From Acanthosepion pharaonis (Eukaryota; Mollusca; Cephalopoda; Sepiida; Sepiidae): DNA of 64,000 bases. The DNA is taken from the NCBI GenBank assembly GCA_903632075.3, contig CAHIKZ030005437.1, positions 1,788,501 to 1,852,500 on the forward strand. Reading direction: 5' to 3'. Every line of letters begins with the position of its first letter. Within the stretch, counting starts at the first letter, position 1. The translations under genes were made by a program, and so were the position numbers. This document shows positions 23,078 to 31,900 of the stretch, in pieces. The notes beneath the pieces were generated by a model. It saw nothing but the letters and a program-made list of their open reading frames with translations. It was not told the origin of the DNA and did not search any database.

Positions 23078-26000
23078 TGTGTTCAAGATGTACTTATATG
23101 AACTGTTCTGTGACATATTGTTATTATAATATACTTGGGGTGTTGTTTACCTTAGTCTGCATTGCAAAGTATTCTATTGAAACAGGATGGCAGTGCTCAT
23201 GAGAAATTGTTAACTTCTTTATAGTCATTTATTTTTAGTAAATGGCAATCTTCTATTTTTCCCCAATGCTATAACAATGAAGCAGTTAAAATGTTAAGTG
23301 AAGAAAAAAATCCTCTCATATTTTCTTTTAAAAAGGTGTAATTTCTTTGGAAATTGTCTATGTAGTAACACCAGAGAAATGTAAAGTTTGTTTTCTATAA
23401 TGTAAAAATATATACATTTCTTTTTTAATTTGTTTTGTAACTTGAAGCATTTTAAATTTTAAAGACCCTTCAAGATGGCATTTATTTGGCATCCTCCTTA
23501 GAAGATCTTTCCCATCAAGCAGATGACCGTTTGGCTAAACTAAGAATTAAAATTAAAGCAAGTATCTTTTTTTTTTTTTTTTAACCCACTTTTCTGCCTT
23601 CTTTTTAACATGCTATATTCTTTGCCTCATTTCTTAATGTTCTATATTATTGTTGAATGTTACATAAGTATTGTATGACATCCAGTCAATGTCAATATTC
23701 TTTCTATACAAAATCTTTTATATTCTTATTGTATGCATTTTACAAATGATTTTGTATTTTTATGTGACAGGAGCTTGATCAGTTGAGCAAAGAAGAAGCA
23801 AGAGAAGCAAACAGACAAATCATTCAGAAGAATGTGAATGAACATCAGCAAAGTTTGTTAATGTAAGTTCAAATAAGACTTACCAAAATTTATTTATACC
23901 CTTTTTGTTGGGGGGATAATTTTTTTTTTTAAGTGTTTACCAGCAGAAACTAGAATTTCAAGTGCTTTGAAGAGCCTGTACAAACTAAAGTTTTAAAATG
24001 CCAATTTGTTTTTACCCCTTTTTTTTAATCATTTGTATCCAAAAATAGAACAAGAAATATTTTGAAAAGTCCTGCTTGATAGCTGTCATCCATAATTGTC
24101 ATTTTTCTATAGTAATTTTGAAGTTTCAGTACCTTATAAGAATTTCCCTTAATTTGTACCCTTTAAAGTTCTCATCAGGTAGAATGACTTAGCCATTCTC
24201 CTATATATCTTTGCCTTGTATATAAGATATCCTCAGTTACAGCTACAGAATTTTATTGTCTTCTGAAGTCAGAAACCATGTTTATCCTTATCAAATTTTA
24301 ATTTGGATATCTTGTGCCTCATAACATATTATCAATTCCAGCAATTCAAAACCCAGTAATTTACTTCTTTATTATCATTGTTAATCTTTACATGTCTGTG
24401 TGGTTGTTTTTGTCTCTATATTAAAAAGCAAATTTTTACATCTAATGGCCATAGAAAGAACAAGAAAGAAAATTAGCTTTAAGAATGACACAAAAAGAGA
24501 TGCGAGAAAAATTACAAATGAGAAAATTGGATTGACCCGTAAGAAAATATTTTGTATTATCTGTAATAGTAAACAGCAAAAAAGATAAATGTCTAATTTG
24601 ACCATAGTACAGTAATTTTTAGTGGTGAATGTAGAACTACATTGAATGGACTTAATGGTTGGGCTAGGGCATGGGTCATATTGATCATATATCCTGAAAA
24701 CTTGACCAACATTAATTGGTTAATACAAAGTTTATTGTGAAATCATTGACTTACATAATAAAATCTGTGTGCATAATATTAGCAGCCGTTCAAGTATAAT
24801 GATACAATTTCCCAAGTGAGACAAATGATTGAAATGATGCTAACTATTAAAATGTTTTTGTTAGATTGACTGAGTATTGTTGCTAAATTCTTAGAATTTA
24901 GTTTGAAAAAAAAAATCAACACAAGAATTATGTTTCTTAACATGTTCAGCACCAAAAAATATTAAATTATAATTTCATTATTTTATCAATTGAGTTTTTG
25001 AAATTTCTGTTTTGTCCTCTACACATTTCTGTGACTAATACCGACTTTCCAGAAATATTATTTAGTCTGGAGATTCTCAATTTTTTATTCTTGGTCCATT
25101 CAAGTCAAAGAAAAAAAAAAACATTAGTGCGGAATGTGTTATTACAATCATATCACTTATTGAGCTCTCAAGGAGTAAACTTAATGATTTCAATTTGTAC
25201 TGTTATTTAATGTGTCTATATGGATTTCTTGTTTTAGCACTGTCAATGCCCTGAGGAAAGCAAAGCTTATAGCTCAAATGACTTTTGACAGAAGGTTAAG
25301 AGAAGAATTTTTTTCTGGAAGTAAAGATGTAAGGCAAAGGTTTGTATTATTTGGCTTATCAAGGATTTGATAAATATTTATAGTATTTCTTAATGAATAC
25401 TGCTAATGTTACTTTGAGAGACTTTGGCAAAGCTTGAAGATATGCTCAGTATGACAGTGAAGAATATTTCTATTTGTTAGATTCAAAGAGAGTCAATATT
25501 TTAAAGCAAAATTAAACATTTAATGCTCACAAAGTTTCAGCTATAAATGTATGGAAGATTGAATGTGGATGCAGTGAAGCTGGGAATGATCATTTAGCAT
25601 TTTTCCCCTTCAAAAGGAAAATAAGATTCTCTATGCTGCTTCCAATTTTTCATACTTTTACAAGAAAACTGATGCACATTCACATGTAAATTCTTCTTAG
25701 ATAATATTTTTGTTTTAAATAATTTTTTCTTTTAAAGAAATGAAAACATTTAACTTCTGGAATGTAAAAATATATGAAAGAGAAAAATAAATTTGCATAT
25801 GAATTCAGAGTTTAAGGAAGTTGAAAAAAATACACAAATTTGTATATATCTTTAATTAGGTACCGCCACAAGTTCGCTAAAAAGAGCATAGCATGATGAA
25901 AAAGATGCCAAACGTGACGAAAAGAAAATTTTAGCGTCTAAATGTTTGTTATTAAGAGGAAAGATCAAAGTTTACTTTAATTATTTTTTTTAAATTTTTC

Positions 26001-28694
26001 CTTTTTAGAACATTCTGAATTTTCATTCAAAAATAAAAAATAATGAAACTTTTAGAGACCATTCACAGATGATCGAAATTATTATAAATATGTTTTTCTT
26101 TTTTTATTAAAGTCATGGCAGAAATATTTTTTTTATATTTATTACCCCCCCAACTAATTTTATGAAAACTCTAGAAATTCAATTGAGTCCACTTTAGTAA
26201 TTACAATAGTTAAAAAGCACGAGGCTTTGACGAATGCAAATCATGTTTTTTTTCGTTTTTAATTGGACCCCCCCCCTCCATCTGAAAATCAGCTCTGAAT
26301 TGTAACACTCAATAAAACAAATATATTATTTAATTTCAAATGCTTTTATTTGTTGTTTTTATGAATATGGACAATGTTTTTTTGAAAGCAAAAGATTTTT
26401 TCAATGAAAAATGAATTTTTAATACAATTATTTGTTATTTTTTTAATTATAATAGATTTTTACATTTAAGTTGTTAAAATATAAAATTAGTTACAAGCCG
26501 CATCCATTTTCATAAGTGTCCTTATGAGATAGATCTTTTTTTTTAGCGCTTTGTAAATTGTATCATTTTGACTAATCAGAAGACCCACAGTAATTAAGAA
26601 ATGTAATTTTGTGTTTATAATCGGGCTGTAATAAAGTACGGAAGACCAACCAGAATACAATTAAGTTGTGTTATTTGAGTTAAGCATTGTTCTCCGGTTA
26701 AAGCTTTTACTTTTGCGAAACACATGTGGAGAAGTTAATTTGATTTTTCAATTTCAACTGAGAAGGGTACCTACAAGTATCAGTATCATCTTAAGAAATT
26801 TACATGATCTTATTTTTAATTTTAATCTCAGTTATGGCATTTTTTCCATAAATGAAATATCAAAATTAATAATAAAATGAATGGAAATACCAATAACATA
26901 GTAAAATGTAGTAAATGTACATAAAATTATAGTATTTTATGTACACTTCTGATAAAACTTCATAAGAAAGGTACCTATATATTAATTAGATACCTTATGA
27001 AATTTAATCTCATTCTTAACAGTTTTGTTTTAATTTCTTTATATTTTCCATAAAGCATCGTAAAAGTGAAAGCTAAGTACAAAAAAAAAAATTAGTGCTG
27101 AAAGTTTTCCTTAAAAAATTTGTTCACTTAAATGTAAATAATTTCACTTTTCTCTTTCTGTAAAAGGAATTATCCTCATGTAATTCGTCAATGTGTCATT
27201 CATCACCTGTCAAGTGACGCAAAAGTTTATGACCTGCTTTATTTTCAAACTACATCTTTTCAGCGCAGAAGCTAAGCTAAGTTAAGCTTGGTTCAAAATA
27301 TTTTAAATAAACATTATTTCTAATTTTCTTAAAATAAGTTTTGAAAAAATGATAATTAATTTTTAAAAGAATTTCAAACTGAGATTTTCATTTTTTTTTT
27401 ATATAATGGAAAAAAATGGTGCCATGATCAATTATCTGTCAATTTTGCTGACTCAAAAAAAAAAAAAAAAAAAAAGATTTTTAATGAAAATATCGGATGT
27501 GCTAGGAGCGATTAAAAAAAAAAAAAAAAAAATACCCCCATATGCTTTGATCTTTCCTCTTAATAATAACAAACATTTAGATGATAAAATTTTGTTTTCG
27601 TCAAGTTTGGTGTCTTTCTCATCATGCGATACTTTTTTTTTTTTTTTAGCAATCTCATGGAGGTACCTATCTTTAATTCTCAACTGAATATTCAGAACCT
27701 CCAGTCAATGGATAATACAAATAATACATAATTTTTTATCCAAGATAACTATCTTCTCTAAAAACATTTTCTCTGATTGGCAGGAAAATCAACAACAAAG
27801 AAATACTGGCCAACACTGCTTCCAGCATTACTGAAAATCTAATGAGTCTAAATCGTATGATGTCTAATCAGGTGAAACAAAGCGATGTCACTGTTAACAC
27901 TTTGGGTAAGTGAAGTGTTAGTTTCATAAATACAGTCTCATAATTTAAATGGTAGCAAAAGCCTATGAAGTAGACTATAAAATTAATCATTTTTTATAGT
28001 TCACATTTTGTTATTTACCACAAATGAGCAGCCTACAGTTTATAAGATGTTATCACCAAATATATCTGACAGGTTGTACTCCATAGATATACACAATGCA
28101 CTCACAAAATAGAAAAACTTGCAATAAATACGAAAATAGCAATTTAATAAACCTTTAAATCTCAGTGATATATTTTTTTTTACTTTTGCTAAAACTAGTA
28201 TAAACTTCTCAGATTTAACACACACTCTTATTTATTTTAATAAAAAGTTACCAAAATTTAGGTTTATCTTTATAAGTGTAACGATAATAAAATGCTGTAG
28301 AAGTGCAATTTGAAGAGGTTGTCTTCTTGTATATTTATAAGGGTGACTGCTGAAAGTTTTTGGCTTGACTGACTTTCCAAAATTTAACTAAATAATCAAA
28401 CATGAGAATTGATTTTGGAATCACTGCTAAGTTGGGCCAAGAACCTTACAACACTTCCTAGAACTTTTGTTCTTAAATATGAACATTTTTTTTAATTTTT
28501 CAGCTTCCTCTTCTAAAACAATGACTGAAACACATGAAGAATTCAAGAGTATGTCTGGACACATTTACACTTCAAAGAAATTGCTCACAAAGTACAATCG
28601 TCGGGAATTAACTGACAGACTGTTGATCATTTTAGCATTAATTTTCTTCTTTTCTACTGTTGTATACATTGTTAAAAAAAGGGTTTGGTCATAA
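16053..28694 (+). CDS. SEC20 (BNIP1): SEC20 / BNIP1, Qb-SNARE of Golgi-to-ER retrograde transport (7 coding exons)
   Basis: Joining exons 16053-16133, 20011-20064, 23465-23557, 23771-23862, 25238-25339, 27784-27905 and 28504-28694 gives an uninterrupted frame of 244 aa; the human protein is 228 aa. The N-terminal half is helical and charged. The SNARE helix runs from about residue 145 to 215, and one C-terminal membrane anchor lies at about 221-238 with only a few residues beyond it. The signature LLTKYNRRELTDRLL before the anchor and VVYIVKKR after it are nearly identical to vertebrate BNIP1. Known role: ER-membrane SNARE pairing with syntaxin 18, USE1 and SEC22B and binding the ZW10/RINT1/NAG tether. 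Six introns are all phase-consistent; one is GC-AG. Introns 1, 2 and 5 host transposons. The 5' UTR and promoter were not defined. Confidence 0.95.
16796..16840. other. Possible Penelope terminal-repeat remnant
   Basis: ACGTTTCGGC followed by CTCCAGC resembles the inverted ACGTTTCGGCC...GCTCCAGCC segment of the Penelope pLTR at 12058-12084. Short and without other landmarks. Confidence 0.3.
18550..19440 (-). pseudogene. Non-LTR reverse transcriptase relic in SEC20 intron 1
   Basis: Minus-strand frames give QEHFPLDLFNLYNEMILSEL, then IRYTDDTMLMADS (catalytic block, with Ala of YADD replaced by Thr), LTIDCKKTKCP and VSKRDS. After frame shifts come LRDRKCLLETKKRILN and the C-terminal VTYLTSLYKWMAGQGLGVI. 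This is the RTE-like endonuclease/reverse-transcriptase type common in animal genomes. Several stops and frameshifts are present. It is antisense to SEC20. Confidence 0.75.
20011..20064 (+). CDS. SEC20 (BNIP1): SEC20 coding exon 2
   Basis: Acceptor TTTATTTCAG, donor GTAAGC, 18 codons (DIRECGNQSLSDDASNKV), phase 0 at both ends. Confidence 0.85.
21235..23038. mobile_element. 1.8-kb TIR element 'GGTACC', copy A, in SEC20 intron 2
   Basis: Begins AGGTACCTCCAC and ends GTGGAGGTACCT in inverted orientation, 1804 bp. It is homologous over its length to copy B (25858-27668): both have the GCTAAAAAGAGCATAG-like start, the GATGTTTGTTATTA block, an internal segment with TTAAAAGC followed by GAATG..GATCAT, and a later run ending AATAAAAC. 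The right arm is more diverged than in copy B. It carries no open frame, so it is non-autonomous. The target site is a TA-rich tract, which hides any duplication. Confidence 0.7.
22533..22560. repeat. (TA)n microsatellite
   Basis: Fourteen TA units, then CACAGACACACA. Confidence 0.97.
23039..23074. repeat. (TA)n microsatellite abutting copy A
   Basis: Pure TA run starting where the GGTACC element ends. Confidence 0.97.
23465..23557 (+). CDS. SEC20 (BNIP1): SEC20 coding exon 3
   Basis: 31 codons from TLQDGIYLASSLEDL to KLRIKIK. The acceptor is TTTTAAAG with a weak pyrimidine tract. The 3' end uses AAA|GCAAGT, a GC donor. The nearby GT (AAAGCAA|GTATCT) would put a stop in exon 4. Confidence 0.85.
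23558..23770 (+). other. SEC20 (BNIP1): GC-AG intron of SEC20
   Basis: A 213-bp intron with donor GCAAGT and acceptor TATGTGACAG. Only this pair preserves the frame (RIKIK joined to ELDQLSKEE). GC donors normally compensate with an otherwise strong consensus, as here. Confidence 0.85.
23771..23862 (+). CDS. SEC20 (BNIP1): SEC20 coding exon 4
   Basis: Encodes ELDQLSKEEAREANRQIIQ and on to NEHQQSLL. Donor GTAAGT after the first two bases of an Ile codon. Confidence 0.9.
25238..25339 (+). CDS. SEC20 (BNIP1): SEC20 coding exon 5
   Basis: Encodes TVNALRKAKLIAQMTFDRRL to KDVRQ. Acceptor TTGTTTTAG, donor AG|GTTTGT. The phase matches exon 6. Confidence 0.9.
25848..25857. repeat. 10-bp target duplication of GGTACC element B (left)
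   Basis: ATCTTTAATT, identical to 27669-27678. Confidence 0.85.
25858..27668. mobile_element. 1.8-kb TIR element 'GGTACC', copy B, in SEC20 intron 5
   Basis: The left arm (25858-25980, AGGTACCGCCAC...) and right arm (27535-27668, reverse AGGTACCTCCAT...) are inverted copies for about 125 bases. Shared blocks include CATGATGA, CTAAATGTTTGTTATTA and AAGAGGAAAGATCAAAG. The element is 1811 bp and is flanked by a perfect 10-bp duplication, ATCTTTAATT. Long TIRs with a 9-11 bp duplication are typical of Mutator-like elements. No coding potential is seen, so it would be non-autonomous. It contains an internal GGTACC near 26973. Confidence 0.8.
27669..27678. repeat. 10-bp target duplication of GGTACC element B (right)
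   Basis: ATCTTTAATT directly after AGGTACCT. Confidence 0.85.
27784..27905 (+). CDS. SEC20 (BNIP1): SEC20 coding exon 6 (SNARE motif)
   Basis: Encodes KINNKEILANTASSITENLM to SDVTVNTL. Preceded by ATTGGCAG, donor G|GTAAGT. It contains the first half of the SNARE helix (SLNRMMSNQVKQS). Confidence 0.93.
28504..28694 (+). CDS. SEC20 (BNIP1): SEC20 coding exon 7 (SNARE end and membrane anchor)
   Basis: Acceptor TTTTTCAG. Encodes ASSSKTMTETHEEFKSMSG, KKLLTKYNRRELTDR, the hydrophobic anchor and the last residues VKKRVWS. The stop is TAA 28692-28694. Confidence 0.96.
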
Positions 28695-28698
28695 TAAA
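28693..28698 (+). terminator. Poly(A) signal overlapping SEC20 stop codon
   Basis: The sequence TAATAAAAA places AATAAA across the last two bases of the stop codon. If used, the 3' UTR would be only about 15-30 bases. Confidence 0.45.
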
Positions 28699-28740
28699 AA
28701 CAAAAGATTTAACTTTTCGAAATGATTTTTTCTGCACTTA

Positions 28741-28746
28741 TTTATT
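28741..28746 (-). terminator. Poly(A) signal of PPIH
   Basis: AATAAA on the minus strand, 80 bases after the PPIH stop. Confidence 0.6.
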
Positions 28747-28826
28747 TGTATATATATTTTTTCTTCACAAAAATGATTTTATGAGATGAAATAATGAATG
28801 ATATCAAAAAAAAAAAAAATTTCTTT

Positions 28827-28936
28827 CTACATTTCTCCACATTGGGAAATAACAACAGGTAATTTTGGTTTGTTGTTGGGACCTGTTGGGACATTTTCAA
28901 TCTTTCGCAGAACAAGGAGACCCTCTGTCACTCGAC
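28827..28936 (-). CDS. PPIH: PPIH coding exon 7 (last)
   Basis: Acceptor TTTTTACAACAG; encodes RVTEGLLVLRKIENVPTGPN to the C-terminal CGEM and TAG stop at 28829-28827. Confidence 0.96.
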
Positions 28937-31900
28937 CTGTTGTAAAAAGATGTTCAACATGAGAGCAAGTTTTCTGCAACACTCAAAAATAATCATTAAA
29001 TTTACATATTTTAAATGTAATTTTGATAAGCATATGGAAGAGATACAGACATTAATTTCCAAATATTTTACTCTATAGAGAGAGTGGGGGTGATAGTTTA
29101 CAATTATTGGACAAATTGTAAAAGAGTAAGAACAATTTGATTTTCTTTAATCTAACAACCACTAAACCATTGCTCCAAAGTTGATTAAAGAGATTTTTCA
29201 AGTTTCCAACAGAACTTTCAATTGAACAAGAGGAGTACATATTAATAAAAGAAAGTATTGGAGGAGGGGGGCTAAATCTACACACAAACCAGTGGAACTA
29301 GGAGAAAGCTTAAAAATGTGAAGTAATAATGAAGGCTGAGGATGTGAAGTTGAAAGGCAGAAAAAGTGATTAACACATTACGGAAGTAGAAAAAACGTAT
29401 CTGAAAAATAAATGCTTGATTCGTGTCAATCTGCTTTAATGTTTTTTTGTTTTGTTTCTTTTTTACTAGTTTATAATAATTCTCACAAAATATGTAAATG
29501 ATGAATTTTACTTACCAAACACAACATGTTTACCATCTAAAAAGTCACATTTGGCACAAGTAATGAAGAATTGACAACCATTAGTGTCTTTACCACTGTT
29601 AGCCTAGAAAAAAAAACATTTAAATTTAAGTTTCATTTTTCTGAGGTCACTTTTATTCTTTTAAAAGAAATTTGATTTGAAAATTTCTACAATAAACATA
29701 GATTCATTTACCATAGACAACATGCCAGGACCTGTATGCTTCACTGTAAAGTTCTCATCAGCAAATATGCTTCCAAATATACTCATTACTCCAGTGCCAT
29801 CTCCCTAGATAAAGTCAAGGAAAAGAAATCAATTAAATCTAAAAGAAAAATACTTGCCTCAGGACAAAAAAAGGTTGTTTTTGGTCATTTTTGAAGACAC
29901 ATAATAGAAAATAGTCCTTATAATATTAGTTTTTTTTTTTTTTTAAATTCTGTCCATTACAGACATTTGCAGCTGAACTCCTTTTAACATTTGAGGATTA
30001 CTACAAGCAAATCAAGAGGATGCACTTTGCCCAAAGCTGATGTAGTTTTAATGATTACATATAGAATACAAGAAAAATTTATTCAAAACATTCTAATTTT
30101 TATTGTTTTGCTCATATTTCATTAAAATTTTCCAGATGTAAATTATGAAGGATTTAACTTTATTTCATTTTTGTAATCTAACATCAGACATTTAAAATAG
30201 TTTCTTGGTAACAAAATTGTTGAATCTAGTCAATAATATCCAACAAGAATTCTGACATGACTTAATACAAAAAAAAAAAAAAAAAAAAAAAAAAATTGTG
30301 TAAACTTTCACTTTTTTAAAAAATCTAAAACATTGAAGCTGTAAAAACACATTTGATTAAAACAATCTCCTATACACCTGAATAAATTATTATTTTACAT
30401 GTTAATATGGACTGCAATATTCAATAATATTCATCAGTCCATTGATTTTGTTCATTTTTCTACTCTCCCAACTTTCACATTACTTTTTAATACCTAGAGA
30501 TTTTTGTTTGAATATTGTTTTCCATTACCTTTTGTCACTTTTAGTCCACAAGTTTTCTATTGGATTAATACCTGGAGAGGCTGGTGGGTGTCATTCCATT
30601 AATTTGATTTTTTAAAAATCTTTAGTTATATGGTCAATTGTTAGCTGTGCAGAATGTGCAGTAACATTGTTTTGTATGAATATAATGATCTCAGTTGTGG
30701 TCTGTGCCAATCAAAAAATATCTTGTCCAACTATTTGAAATAAAACTTAATTTATTTTGACACTATAATCAATTTTGAAGGAACCTATTATTTTATTAAC
30801 TTCACTACTATCCTAAAACATTACATCATCTCCTCCTTCCCTTGCTGTATTCTATGTTGTTTGACTATCCAATCAGATCCATCCAATGTAGCTCTAAATT
30901 AATCACTAAAAAAGAAATTCTGTTGAGAAATCAGTTTTCATGTAATTCTTTTTACAATATACATTTCTATTTGTAATATTTACTTAAGGTGGTAATTTGT
31001 TGGCTTTCATGCTTTTAGCCAATGTTCTTCGTCTTTTCTGTTTATATTTGTAGTGTCAGCTTCTAATATTTCTTTCATCAATGAGCTTTTTTAACTTATT
31101 TTTTCTGAAAACTTTTTTCCACATCTTTAAAGCTGCCTTTTTTATTCTTCTTAGAAATATTTCATTTGATTTCTTATTTTCTTTCATCTCTGTTCCCATC
31201 ACTTGACAATATTTTATTTCTTTTTTTATGACCATTTGCAATCTTTATATATTTGTAAATAAAAAAAATATCAATATCAACTATAATATTATATATATTT
31301 ATTTTAAATATGATGAACACTTCAGTTGAATAATAAACTCTTACACCATCAAATATCCTTAGTTTTATCAAATTCTGTTGGCTAATATCAACTGTATTGT
31401 GAAAACAATGACTTGCATAATAAAATCTATATAAAGTTAAACAATATCTACTTTAAATTTGTAGCATTAAGAGAAGTAATATTTTTTTATTCCTACATAG
31501 CTTGTAAAAGTATTAAATCAATATCTGTCTATATTTCTGAGATGAGGTATTATGTACATTATTCAGACTACTGTCCTCATCTTATTACAATGTTTCAGCT
31601 GTTGTATGCACCATTCTGGTTGGAATGTCAAAATGAACCCTATATTTCATAGACTGTTCAAGTTCAAGTTCCACATGTTTAATGGATGTCAGTTATCTCC
31701 TGTTAATTTCCCTCTGAAAGTTCTCCACTGACTTAACCAGGTATTGAACTCCCACTCTTTGGATCTAACTAACACCTTTATCCACTGTGCCATGTGTCCT
31801 TGAGGACACCTGTGTATGAATTTCTGGGTATTATAAACCTAATGTCATCAGCAATCGTTTTTTACCAGTGCTCATATTACAATTTTTGTTGTTGTTATCG

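Noticed and set aside
23861..23866. GTATCT as the exon 3 donor of SEC20
   Set aside because: The GT at 23562-23563 (AAAGCAA|GTATCT) would create a stop directly after joining exon 4; the GC donor restores the frame.
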